DNA of 64,000 nucleotides. Source: Mesostigma viride (taxonomy: Eukaryota; Streptophyta; Mesostigmatophyceae; Mesostigmatales; Mesostigmataceae). A model generated the notes under the pieces. That model saw only the letters and a program-made list of their open reading frames with translations, was not told the DNA's origin and did no database searches. Shown here one piece after another: positions 53,073-64,000 of this stretch. The position numbers and the translations under genes are program-made. The stretch spans positions 890,248 to 954,247 of the forward strand of contig RPFO01000189.1 in NCBI GenBank assembly GCA_009746045.1, written 5' to 3'. Within the stretch, counting starts at the first letter, position 1, and every line of letters begins with the position of its first letter.

Positions 53073-56000
53073 AAGGAAGAAAAGGAGGAGCAGGAGAGGG
53101 CCTCCTTGCTTCAGAAGGAAAAGGAGGAGCAGGAGAGGGCCTCTTCGCCAAAGAAGGGAAAAGAGGTGGAGAGGGCCACCTATAGTGTATGTCGACAAGC
53201 TCAAGTCGACGAGCGAGTCTCCTAAGTTTAGTACGCCACCCGCCTCTCCGCCCAAGGGCGTAGAGGAGTTTCCTCTTCTGTCAACAATGCTTGCTGCCGG
53301 GGCTGGGCCAAGCTCCGTGGAGGCGTCGGCCTCCAAATCTCCCCAGCGGCCCGCACCTGAGGCACAGGCTGCCGGGGCTGGGTCCAGCTCCGTTGTGTCT
53401 CCACAGTCTCCCCAGCGGCCCGCCATCAACAAGGAGCCCGCCGCCCACGGGGCGTCGACCTCAAACTCGCCGAGGTCCGCCCCCGTCGAGGTGGTTACCT
53501 CGAAGCCCAGCTCGCCGCCCAAGTCTCTCCAAGGGCCCACCACGAGGCGTCTGAGCAGGGCAGCCCGCCGCCCAAGTCACCTCTAAGGTCCCACCACGAG
53601 GCGTCGACCTCGAAGGTCAGCACGTCGCCCAGGTCTCCTCAAGGTCCCACCCGAGGCGTCGACCTCACAGCCCAGCTCGCAGCCCGCGTCTCCCCAAAGC
53701 TCCCCTCCAAAGAAGGGGCGACCTCCAAGTCCCGATCACCGCCCAAGTCGCCTGCAAATCTCCAGGTCGGAAGTCTCCGCCCAAGCGCCGGTCGCCACCC
53801 AAGTCGTCAAACTCACCTCCGAGGAGCCGCTCCCCACAGGCAAGAAAGAAAGCAAGAGCGGAATGGGAGGAGAAGGAGGATGACCATGAGCGGTTCCTGC
53901 GTGATCTGCAGAAGAACATTGACCTCCTGATCAGCATGGAGGACAGGGACAAGGCAGACCCAAGGCCACTGGAGGATCTTCCGGAGGAGGAAAGAAAGAG
54001 AAGGAATGACCGCATGGCACTTCTGACTTCTTATCTGGATCAGGCAACGCAGCACGCCGAAGATCTGGTGAATCTGGAGAAAAAGGACAAGGAACGGAAG
54101 GCCGCCCAGGAGCTCCTGGAAAGGGAGCAGAGGGAATGGGTGAAGAAGGAAAGGGCAGAGCGAGAGGCGAAGCAGGCAGAAATGGAAGCTGCGGAGATGG
54201 AGGAGGCGGAGCGCAGGAAGAGGAGGGCGTCGTGGGAGCGGGACGAAAAGGAGAGAAAGGCGAATGAGGAAAGGAAAAAGAAGGACGAGGAGGCAAAGGC
54301 GAAGAGGAAGGTGCAGGAGGAGGGGAAGAGGATGATGGAGGCGGGTGTGGCGGCACGCCTGAAATACCAAGCCAAACTTGAGGAGGAGCGCAGGAAGGCG
54401 CAGGCTGCAGAAAAGTCGACGGAGGTGGATGGGAAGACCGCGGGGGTCTCGGAGAAGGAGGGTACGGAGCCGTCTCAGGTGAGAAACAGTTTTTACCCCC
54501 ATTAGTGTGCGTGTTTTTTTTAACGGTTTCGTTATTCCTTATCTCTGCTAAGCTCGTCTGACCATGAATGGGTCATTTCGCAGAGTGACCCTAACCTGAA
54601 CCAACAAGTATGCTTTTCCCTGTTGTTTTGATTTCAGAGGAAGCGGGGGGCAGACGAAAAGAAGTCAGAGGATCCCAAGAAGAGCGGGACAACAACGGAG
54701 GTGAGCGATAAGTAATCCTGTGTTTTTCGCCTTTGTTCTTTGTTCATTTGTCCTTCATTTCTGAGTTGCCGTTTCCTTCGCATGTGTGATTAATTTATGG
54801 AGGGTCATTTCGCAGAGTGACCCTAAACTTTTTCAACGAGTATGCTTTCCTCTGTCTTGCTGCATCCAGAGGAAGAAAGGGGGAGATGAGACAGAGTCTC
54901 AGGGGAACGCCGAGGTTGGGAGTGGGGAGGAGAAATTGCGGGTGAGCTAATAATTTTTTCGCCGCTTCATAGTGCATGTCAGTTAGTCCTTCGTTCTGTT
55001 TGAGATTTTTTTATGAAGGGTCACTTCGCAGAGTGACCCTAAACTTTTTTTCCGATTATGCTTTTTTTTCGTTTTGTGGACCTGTGTGCAGCCGATCCAG
55101 TTGAGGGGCTTGGAAACTTGGAAGTCATGGTTGACGACTTACGAAAAACATCTGAACGATGACGCCAAGTCGTTCTTGAGCACCTTTGTGTCGAAGGAGA
55201 TCGAAGTTGCGATCGATGACGGTGTCTGGCATGAGAGGATGGAAGTAATACATGATATCGGGTCTGATGAGATATGAACCCTTGGAGTGATCCAACACTT
55301 CGTGATCTTTTGTTCGAAGTCATGGGGCGGAGCCTTAGAGGCAAAAGGTTGAAGGGGAAGAAATGGCATCTCTCTTCGACACCTTCGAGTTGCTTGTTAC
55401 CGAGTGCGGGTCGAATATACCCGACGCAGCGGATGTTACAGCTTATGTTCCTCGAAGCCTGCTCGTCTGGATCAAGCTGTCTTGTGCGACCAAACAGTAC
55501 TGCAAGGACACGAGACAGCACCCATTGTCACACGAGTATTTTGACATCATCATATCTGTCTGCAGGTGGGAAATGTACCAGGTCCTAGAGCAGGGGAAGA
55601 CAGGTGAGGATTGGGACACCTCCCCGCTGACGGAAATGGATGTCAATCTGCTCTTGAAGAAAGGGTTCAAGGCTGCACAGTTCGACTGGGATGTCTTCGG
55701 CGACTTTCTGGTCGCCATGGACCACTCGGTATCTCCCGAGTTGTTCAGGGCTGGTTCAAAGTGATTGAAGATTTGGATGGGGTTAGATCGCACTTCCTTT
55801 CGTCGTATTCAGTGTGGATGGCGCAGTTTAGGGTGAACCCAGACCCTATTCTTCCGAGTCGAGCTGTTGAATTGTTTCTTCAGTTGTGCGAGGATGAGAT
55901 CCTGCGTTTTCGTCAGAGTGGGGAGTTCGACATGGCCGGACAGTATGAGCCCCCACGAAAGGAGGTTGTCGCATGGCTTGAGTACAAGGGGATCGACGAC

Positions 56001-59000
56001 TGCCTGTCGTTAGTGACGGCGAACATAAACGAGAAATCATGGAGTCAGGACATGCTATCTCACTTGTTTTTTCTTCGGACGTTTTTCGAAAACGAACTGA
56101 GCCACACAACTCCATCTGAGATGTGGCCGATCGGACAAGTGTTGCGGGAGTGGAGATTTGACATTGAGGTAATTATTGACATTTGTGTACATTTTTATTC
56201 AGTCCGTTTAGATTAGTGTTGTGTATTTCTTTTGTTGAAAATTGTTACTAACGATGAACGCATTTCTTTCTCTCCTTCCCGCCAGGAGGGTGACATTCCA
56301 CGTTTTGAGGGACAAAGTCCTTCAGCGTGGAAACCGGAGGTAAGCAAATGCCGCTAAAGGTTCGGGGTCGATTTGTGAAGATAGGATATTCAAGAAATAG
56401 TTCCTGTTTTGACTGACTTTGTATATTTATCTGAACGCACGTTTCGTCTTGCAGGATGACGATCAACCTTTCGAAGAGGTCGAAGGGATGGGGACGGAGA
56501 ACGTAGAGGTAGGAAATTTGTTTCATTTTACTGTTCAAGCTTAGGGTTGGGGTCGTCCGCAGAGCAACGTTAAAACAAAATTAATGCTCGTTTTTTTTAT
56601 GTCATCGTCTGAATTATTTTTTTTTTTCATGCAGGAGGTGGACGAGAAGGAAGAGGAGGAGAAGGAGCAGGAGGTGGACGAGGAGGAAGAGGAGGAGGAG
56701 CACGAGGAGGAGGAGGAGGAGGAAGAAAATGAGCCCGAGCCAACTCCGAAGGGGAAGGGGAAGGCAAAGGTTTGTACAATGTTTTTTAAGTTTTAACGCT
56801 GAAGGTCGCGCTGCAGAGCTAGGATGCCAGAGTTCAGATTACTCTTCTTAATACATTTCGCTTCATGTGTATGTTGTGTGTTGTTGGTATACCTTCCAGC
56901 AGGCTAAAAAAAGGCGACGACGACACTCCAAGCAGCTTACCTAAAGCTTATTGCAGAAGAATAAGGTGCAGACTATCTGTGATATTGGCGACTCATCCTA
57001 GGCAATCCCCCTAAGGATGTTACGATGGGTGCCGGGGAGTTTCGCAAGTATCTCACCCAACTACGCGTTGAGGCGGCGGCCGATTTCGCAATGCAATCTG
57101 ACACCTTCAACGGTGACCTGGCCTATGATTTTGTCAACCAAGTCAAGTCCAAGGGCACCGAAAAGTTCAAGTGGAAACCAAAGGCGTACACGGAGGCGAA
57201 GGTGGACAAGGTCATCAAGTTCATGAAGTGGGATCTCAAGAGAAGGGATCGTGAACGGGCGAAGCTGCTTGAGGGTCAGGCAAAAGCGTCCAAAAAGAAG
57301 AGGGATGCGGATAAAAAGGAGAAGGGGAAGGATAAGGGGGTGGAAATGGAGGATGACGCGGCCGGGGGGAGAAGGGCGGGAAGGGAAAGAAGGGGAAGAA
57401 GGCGGGAGAAAAGGAAGAGGTGCGTTTTTTGCGGAATTTAGATTTAGAGGGGTAGCTCTGTGGAGTGAACCTTTTTACCTTCTCCGTGCTTTGCACCCTA
57501 TTCGGTATTTTTTGTCTGCACGCCGACTATTTGCAAACGTTAAACTATTTATTGTTTTCCTGTCTCATCTTCGTCAATGTCTTCCTCCAGGGTGGCGAGG
57601 GGGAGAAAGGCGGAAAAGGAAAGAAGGGGAAGAAGGCGGGAGAAAAGGAAGCGGTGCGTTTTTGGTGATTTAGATTCAGAGGGGTAGCTCCGTGGAGTGA
57701 CCCTTTTTACCTTCTGTGTTCTTAGCACCCTACTCTGAGATTTTCCTACGCTCGCGGACTATATGCATACGTTAAACTATTTATTGCTTTCTTGTCTCAT
57801 GTTCGTCAATGCCTTCGTTCAGGGTGCCGAGGGGGAAGGAGACGGTGACGGAAGGTTGGCCGGCAATGATGCCGTTTTTGCACTCGTCAAGGAGATGCTT
57901 AACTACGTCGAAGCCAGGGGCAAGGCGCCGGCGTCGGATATATTAAAGTGGCCTACCTTCTCCCCTTTTCTTGAGCTTCTGAAAGCACTTTCAAAGCTCT
58001 TCAAGGAGGGGATCCTGACGAGTAGTGGAAAGGTGGACAAGGAGCCGATCATCAAAGATTGGAAGATGGCAACGACCGTGGACTCCGAGAAGGAGATCAG
58101 GGACAAAGCCATTCGGGACGCGAATGCTGTGCGGGAATCCCGTTGGATTCGACCGAGTGACTTCATCGATACCGGTTGCAATAGCATGCGCATTCACACC
58201 GTCAACGGGCTGATTTTGCCTGACAACATGAGGCAGCGGTTGCTAAGCGATGAGGTGTTCAGGGAGAACGGGCGCATCTTGCTGAATGCAAAGACAAACA
58301 GTTTGCATTTTAAGGTGTGCATCCCTGTGTGGCAGTTCGCCTTTCAAGCGCTTGCGGAAACCAAGCCAAGCCTCTTCGCCAAACACATCACGTCCTCGGC
58401 CCTTACCGGGATTGGCTGAAAAAATGCCATGGCGCTAGGACTGACGCGGAGTTCGTGGGCTCGCGTTACTTTCGCCCCTTGTCCGACAAGGAGATTGAGA
58501 AGTATCTTGGAACCAAGTCCACCGCTTCTTTCCTCAAGAGAGGTGTTGAGTTCCGGACCTATGCACGAGTCGGGGAACAAGACGACGTTCTGCCCTTTGA
58601 TTTTCAACCAAGGGAGGTCTTCAGCCTAATAAGCCAGGCCTCCTTAAAGGCATTCGACCCAAGATTTCACGAGAACATCCTGATGGCGAATATCTCGTTC
58701 TTCGATATGCGGTGGTCGACGGAAACCACTATTTCAAGGGTTTAAAGTCTTTCAAGCAATTGGAGGGGGAATGGACGCCCGGTGTGACACATGTTAAGAA
58801 ACTAATGTGTGAAGGGGGGGCAGCGTCTGAGAACGCGAAGGACAGTGCCGCGGCGGCTAAACTTTTCTCATCCCTCATGGAACAATTCCATACTGGGTAC
58901 GGGGGAACGAACGTCATTCTGCTTCGGGGGGCCGACCTTCTTCCAAATTGGGACGAGTGTAAAAAGTTCCCGGAAATATCTGTAAGTGGTAGTTCTATCT

Positions 59001-61752
59001 ATGGCAATGGTGACGCTGCAGTTCCACCACTTCGTCGTGTTATGTCGAGTAAGGGTCGCACTGTGGAGTGACCATGTCAAAAGTCTTCCTTTATCATGCA
59101 TTATAAATGCGGGAAGTCGCACACAGAAACGACAATGGCAGTCAAACTCTCATCCCGACATATTTCTGGGGTGGTTTCGCAGAGTGACCCTAACTTACCG
59201 ATTTCGGCGCTGAAGACCATTTTTCGCGCTCCCGTGCGTTCATAACGTCACGCTGCAAGTCGACCCTTGAATTGTTCTTGTGTGTCAATTTTTCGTTCCT
59301 CTGTTCGTGACAGGAGGTTGGGAAGAAGAAGCTGGATCGCCTATTCGAAATCTCCAAGGGCGCCAATGCCGAAGATCAGGCGGTAGCGGATCGGACGCTT
59401 GGGCAGGCGCTTCTGGATGTTTGGAATTACAACAGGCTGTACTTGCACGGCGTCGTGAAGCAGGGCAAAGGGCATTTTATTCCCGATGGCCATTACACGA
59501 ACCTGCTGGCGTACATCCTGCCGGCCACCAAACAATCAGTCGGGAGGGAAGGGAGTTTGGAGGGGAGTAAGGAGGATAAGGGGGAGTTGAGGGAGGAAGA
59601 AGGCGAGCGGAAAAAAAACAAGGCCCAACCTTCCCAAATTTCAAATTACAATCGAGTTCTGGCGAACACCTTCCTGCGCCTCACAAAGGCCAGGCCGGAT
59701 GATGAGAATTCAGTCACACCAGCTTCTGAGGAGACTATGACTCTCAGATGCCGGTTCGCTAACGCCGAGGGCACCAAGAAGGGGCAAAAGGTGTCCTGGA
59801 CGTCTGTAAGGAACCTGGCGTCGTTTCCGATGATGGACGCTGTGTGTGAATGCATCATGAGTGGGGAGGTTGGGCCCGAAAAGCTGTCAAAGTTGGTGGA
59901 GTTGGCCAAGGACGTACTTGAGTGCGTTCGCCAATTCATCCTTATTAAGTTTCAGGAAAAGCCCGACTTGGATGGCGAATGTAAGGGGGGGGCTGATATG
60001 GAGTACAAGGCTTCTCGCTTATTTGAAGAGGTGTTCGGCTTCGACTACTTGGGCGGATGCCAAGGAACAAGGACGTCGTCGATCGATTCCTTGCATTTTG
60101 GGAGAAGGCCGTCATCATCACGCGCAATGTCGCCTACCTCTTAAAGTCCGAAGGTCTTGCCAATCACCTAAGGATTCCGAGAAAGGATCTGATGGATAGC
60201 AAAATCGATCTAGTGGATCTCCTCGACAAAACCGCTCCGAACTTCAGCATGAAGGGTTCGCACGGCCTTCTGGACAAGGACTTGTATCTCCACTATCAAA
60301 AAAAGATGGAAGGAGGGGAAGGGAAGAAGGAGGCGGTGGTTGAGGCGAAGGAGAAAGTTGCAGGGAAAGGGGGGGAGAAGGTGGAAGAGAAAAGTGCTGA
60401 GCCGATTGAGTATAACTGGCGCAGCATTTCCTGGGATAAGATGACCGTCTGGTATTCTTCTCATAGTCTCCCTAAAGGCGGCCCTGACAGGAAGAAGGCA
60501 TTTGTGAGGAGGGTGGCGGCGGAGGTGGCGGTGGGCGACGGTGAGGGCTTCCCATCCACTTTCGCGAGGCAAGACGATGGCCTGACGCCACTACCGTGCT
60601 GTAGAATCCTGAATTTGGATGGTGAGTTCGGCCGCAAGTGGACGTCCTTCAAGGACTTCTGGTGGGGTGACCATGACCTCTTTATGGTTCCTCCAAAAAA
60701 GACAACTGTCGAACGAGCTTCCGGTTACCACAGGAAGCTTATCGAGCTAGCGACGCAGTTTTTCGAGGAGTTGCGTCCCATCGTGGTCGTTTTTGGCGGA
60801 AAGAAGTCATTGGATGGCTTCGAAGACTTACTGGTTCGGATGGGGAAGATGCCTGACGTCTCGTGGACGTCATTGGCGAAGAAGAGGAAGGCTGAGGATG
60901 ACGCGGAAGGAGATTCGGATGGGGACGAGGGAGGCGAGGGACAGGGGGAAAGGAAGGAGGGTCGACTCGCAGAGCGACGTCTACGGGGGGAGAGAAGTCG
61001 TCACCGCAGAAGACGTCTAAGGGGGGAGAGAAGTCGTCACCGCAGAAGACGTCTAAGGGGGGAGAGAAGTCGTCACCGCAGAAGACGCGGGACAAAGGGA
61101 AGGGTGGGCAGCGGCCGTCTGTCCAGCCGCAGCCGGAGTCACACCCTTCCAAAAAGCTTCGAAAGGCAGTTGTTCAAATCTCGGACGACGAAGATGAAGC
61201 TGAGCCTGGCGCTTCTGCCCGGCCTGTCGCTCCTTCCGCGCCTACGCGCGTTTCAAAGTATCCCAAGAAAGAGCTTCGAAGGCAGCCAGTCGAGTCATCA
61301 TCATCCTCCTCCGAGGAGGAGGAGGAGGAGGGGGAGGAGGGGGAGGAGGGGGAGGAGGGGGAGGAGGGGAGAGGGGGAGGAGGGGGAGGAGGGAGGAGGA
61401 GGAGGAGGAGGAGGAGGAGGAGGAGGAGGAGGAGGAGGAGGAGGAGGAGGAGGAGGAGGAGGAGGAGGAGGAGGAGGAGGAGGAGGAGGAGGAGGAGGAG
61501 GAGGAGGAGGAGGAGGAGGAGGAGGGGGAGGAGGAGGAGGAGGGGGATGACGACGAGGAGGAGGAAGATGGAGGGAGGCGAAGGGGTGATGGAAGGGCAA
61601 GGGGTGGAGGGGCAGGAGGGTCAACTCGCAGAGCGACGTCTGAGGGGAGGAAGAAGCCTGCCGCGCCCTCCAAGTCTTCCGGCTCGTCTCGACCCAAGAC
61701 AGCTGCTACAGGGGCAGCTCACGTAGGTGGAACAGTGTTCCAACTCCGGTAG
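53073..61752 (+). CDS. large unknown multi-exon gene, charged and coiled-coil rich
   Basis: Exons by splice sites: 53073-54478, 54638-54700, 54870-54941, 55092-56168, 56286-56339, 56455-56508, 56635-56769, 56900-57419, 57591-57653, 57823-58981 and 59314-61752 (stop TAG). The start is not found. The N-terminal part is Ser/Pro-rich, then a long E/K/R coiled coil (about 53936-54478), several short K/E-rich exons, and globular-looking stretches: LRGLETWKSWLTTYEKHLND; EILRFRQSGEFDMAGQYEPP; RWIRPSDFIDTGCNSMRIHT; QALLDVWNYNRLYLHGVVKQ; RILNLDGEFGRKWTSFKDFW. The C-terminus has GGEKSSPQKT repeats and an acidic run. Single-base breaks occur near 55277, 55365, 55745, 56940, 58420, 58730, 60050 and 60960. 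I do not recognise the family. Its introns carry the hairpin motif. Confidence 0.6.
54479..54637 (+). other. introner-like intron A
   Basis: GTGAGA...TTTCAG, 159 bp. Contains GGGTCATTTCGCAGAGTGAC (from about 54571), then CTAACC, and AGTATGCTTTTCC before the acceptor, in the same order as introns B and C. Confidence 0.75.
54701..54869 (+). other. introner-like intron B
   Basis: GTGAGC...ATCCAG, 169 bp. Contains AGGGTCATTTCGCAGAGTGA (from about 54802), then CCCTAAACTTTTTC and GAGTATGCTTTCC. Clearly a relative of intron C. Confidence 0.78.
54942..55091 (+). other. introner-like intron C
   Basis: GTGAGC...TGCAG, 150 bp. Contains AGGGTCACTTCGCAGAGTGA (from about 55017), then CCCTAAACTTTTTTTCCG and ATTATGCTTTTTT. 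It has the same layout as intron B. Confidence 0.78.
57420..57590 (+). other. duplicated intron, copy 1
   Basis: GTGCGTTTTTTG...CTCCAG. Contains GGGGTAGCTCTGTGGAGTGA and ACGTTAAACTATTTATTG. Closely similar to 57654-57822. The neighbouring exon ends (GGGAAGAAGGCGGGAGAAAA) are also repeated, so exon and intron were duplicated together. Confidence 0.85.
57654..57822 (+). other. duplicated intron, copy 2
   Basis: GTGCGTTTTTGG...GTTCAG. Contains GGGGTAGCTCCGTGGAGTGA and the same ACGTTAAACTATTTATTG block as copy 1. Confidence 0.85.
58982..59313 (+). other. intron with three hairpin-motif relatives
   Basis: GTAAGT...GACAG. Contains GGGTCGCACTGTGGAGTGAC (about 59053), GGTGGTTTCGCAGAGTGACC (about 59171) and a weaker one at about 59245. 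It looks like stacked insertions. Confidence 0.65.
60985..61092 (+). repeat. three tandem 36-bp coding repeats
   Basis: The unit encodes SKGGEKSSPQKT in the frame that also gives GGSTRRATS upstream and downstream. This supports that frame and not the overlapping arginine-rich one. Confidence 0.85.
61312..61545 (+). repeat. (GGA)n coding microsatellite
   Basis: In the SSSSSSEEEEEE frame it encodes an acidic run. Interruptions shift frame and give polyglycine or polyarginine in other readings. Confidence 0.93.
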
Positions 61753-62195
61753 GTGGGACAAATTCAGCAAAGCGGGACATGTTCAGGTGTCCCACCTAAC
61801 TGAAATTATGTCCCACCTTGTTGAATTTGGAAAAACATGGTGTCCCACCTACCGGCATTTGTGATACAGGTCTGTCTCACCTACCCGAACTTGAAGCTGT
61901 GTCCCACCTAACTGTATATTTCTATGTGTCCCACCTTCCTGAATGTAGTGGCTACGCACATATGGGCTCTATGTGTCATACTCCTACATATGTTATACAT
62001 ACATGTCCCTATTACTCCTATGGGGCATGCTACCTATTCTGCACGTTTGCTCATGGCGTAGGGACACTTGATCTGTGTGCAACCGATAATACGCTGGAAA
62101 TTAAATCAATCAAGTGCAAATATGGTAGTTCTTGCAGATTTGTATGACAACATTGTTATTGTTATATGGTGCATGGGGGTGGGGTTAGAAACCCC
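61753..62195. other. 3' flank with dispersed TGTCCCACCTA words
   Basis: TGTCCCACCT or its complement AGGTGGGACA occurs about six times between 61725 and 61945. This resembles the words at 13310-13740. Confidence 0.55.
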
Positions 62196-62505
62196 CACCC
62201 CCACCCCACTTTACCCCACTTCACCCCACTTCACCCCACTTCACCTGGGCACTTCACCCCACTTCACCCCACTTCACCCCACCCCCCACCCCCACCCCAC
62301 CCCCACCCCCACCCCCACCCCCACCCCACCCCCACCCCCACCCCCACCCCCACCCCCACCCCCCCCCCCACCCCCCCCCCCCCACCCCCACCCCCCCCCC
62401 CCCCACCCCCACCCCCACCCCCACCCCCACCCCCACCCCCACCCCCACCCCCACCCCCACCCCCACCCCCACCCCCACCCCCACCCCACCCCCACCCCCA
62501 CCATA
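62196..62505. repeat. (CCCCCA)n minisatellite, preceded by ACTTCACCCC repeats
   Basis: 10-bp ACTTCACCCC units (62208-62280) pass into CCCCCA hexamers. Confidence 0.93.
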
Positions 62506-63342
62506 TAACAACAACATAACAACACCACGATAAGAAATGACATCGTGGTGCAGTCGCCACCGCCGTCATCAAGGAGACAACCTGCGCAGGCCAGAAATCG
62601 GGAGAATTCGGGCAATCATGTACAAGACAACAGGCTCCAGGTCAGCCAAGCGCTCGTACATGCGAAACTTGATGACTGGGTCTGCAATCGCCATAATCCA
62701 AGTGATGCACATGTACAACCACGTCATAACTCGGAAGCTTTGGATTAGGATCATAAAAGATTGACTCAAACAATTACCGTGCTAGCAAGATGTGGGCAAG
62801 AGAATGCACCCATGGTTGTTGTAATGGTGTAAAAAGGGTGCCAGATTTTCAAGTAAGGAATCATGAATAACCATGCCGCACCTCATGGCCATGCATATAC
62901 ATGGTGGCAAAAAATTTCACATCATCCACGCGGCCATGTGTGTGCCTGCACGTGTATGGTTGTGAAAATTGACAGCATTTTTACTATGCACACGCCCATG
63001 TATGCATGATTGCCTATGACGTCCACGCAGGCATTAAAATTCACAAGGCCTCGCATTCGATCGTGCTTGCAAAAAACTGTCCATCAACACAATACGCCTA
63101 GCCTGCAGCCTGCATGTAGTGCATGGTTGCACAAAACAGAACTACATGAACACAATGAATGAATGCACAAACTTTGTGCCCACACTTGGAATTACCCCAA
63201 ACTGAACAACGCGGTTATAATGCACATGGCCTCACATTTACTCATGCGAAAACCCTTTAAGCATCAGCACAATGGCCATCATGGGGAACCCAGCAACGGG
63301 ATTCGTGATTGGAAGGATTCTGAATCACGCACCTATGTTCAG
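62506..63342. other. no gene recognised
   Basis: Nothing supported on either strand. Confidence 0.5.
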
Positions 63343-63591
63343 TCATATTTGCAAAGAACCGACATCGGGTTGACCAGAGCTGACGTCCACGGACCACTCT
63401 TCGTCACTGGAATTCCCTTCATTATCCTCAGAACTTGAATCGCTGGGCTCAGAGCTTGAACCAGCTGCGACGTGTAGAAACTGCCCCGGCTTCTTGGTCG
63501 GTAAGAGAATGCCTTTCTGGGTGCGCACCAGCTTCCAAAACTTCTCCGAATCCCCGGAATCTGAAGACCCCCCGGAATCTGTTCTTGCCAA
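63343..63591 (-). CDS. possible acidic, Ser-rich protein N-terminus
   Basis: The - strand frame starts MARTDSGGSSDSGDSEKFWK and contains SSSEPSDSSSEDNEGNSSDE, then EWSVDVSS and a stop. Acidic Ser-rich N-termini are common in transposase-type proteins, but no domain follows in the window. It could be an exon or chance. Confidence 0.3.
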   Translation of the reverse strand: MARTDSGGSSDSGDSEKFWKLVRTQKGILLPTKKPGQFLHVAAGSSSEPSDSSSEDNEGNSSDEEWSVDVSSGQPDVGSLQI

Positions 63592-64000
63592 AACGGCCTC
63601 CTGTCCATCTTCCCAGTAAAAGTCCTAAATTTAGGACCAAGTGGAATTAAAAAATATATATGCAAACATTAAAATTTGACCCTGGCATTCGTGCCCATGA
63701 CAGATAACACACTTTTTTAGTTTCTATCAAAAACCTGGGGTCAAATAATTACATTTAGTGCATGAATGGGCCCTGCCACCTGCCAGACCTCAAAGCGCGA
63801 ATTTGGCCAAAATGTGGGTTTTAGGACCATTAGGACCAATTATTGCCAACGCATGACCATGCTATCCACACGGTCCCTTGAGCATCTTACAAGCGCTAGG
63901 GGACCCTACGAGGCCTTGGGATGGCGGGGCAGCGTATAACAAGGCCATACCCTGCTGTGGCTGCCTCTATATATACGCGTGTCTCTATATATCCGGTCCG
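63592..64000. other. no gene recognised
   Basis: Nothing supported. Ends in a TATATA-rich stretch. Confidence 0.5.

Noticed and set aside
61242-61697. Poly-Ser or poly-Pro ORFs on the - strand
   Set aside because: Antisense readings of the (GGA)n acidic run in the large + strand gene.

Overview
This is eukaryotic nuclear DNA, most likely from a green alga or another member of the green lineage. Three things point that way: spliced genes with GT..AG introns, an embedded piece of plastid rpoC2, and a C-terminal domain that resembles the 'root cap' family of green plants and algae. The lineage call is inference and the species is not identified. The window is dominated by mobile and tandemly repeated DNA.

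1-20 kb: one intact-looking host gene on the + strand (visible exons 1790-19991; its 5' end lies outside or is not recognised). Seven phase-1 exons each carry one small cysteine-rich module. Two further exons carry a root-cap-like C-terminal domain. A complete 8.5-kb copia-type LTR retrotransposon (4694-13191) sits antisense in one intron. It has identical 455-bp LTRs with unusual AGTT...AACT ends and a GATCC target duplication. Other introns hold minisatellites and the plastid rpoC2 fragment.

20.6-25.2 kb: a nest of transposons. The outer element has TTAA target sites and CCCGTGTTTTTTT inverted ends (piggyBac-like). Inside it lie a family-R repeat pair and an 858-bp foldback element built of palindromes.

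26-43 kb: transposon-related genes, mostly broken. They include an RNase H1-type hybrid-binding fragment, a Q-rich gag-like gene, the two separated halves of a DDE-transposase-like gene on the - strand, a 615-bp near-perfect inverted repeat, an unknown + strand gene (35.0-36.8 kb) and a second family-R locus in the opposite orientation.

44-52.9 kb: a 37-bp minisatellite, then about 7.7 kb of a 30-bp satellite with higher-order periods of about 2769 and 690 bp that is open in all six frames, then a roughly 60-bp array built on the imperfect palindrome GGTCGCGCTGCAGAGTGACC.

53-61.8 kb: a large unrecognised multi-exon + strand gene (charged, coiled-coil, KE-rich). Its introns carry the same palindrome as the satellite and as the introns of the transposase-like genes, and some introns are recognisable copies of one another. 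This looks like introner-type intron gain or a hairpin repeat that spreads through introns, and it is my best candidate for an undescribed system. Many transposon genes show single-base frame breaks while the host gene does not; decay and assembly indels are both possible. 61.8-64 kb holds simple repeats and little else.
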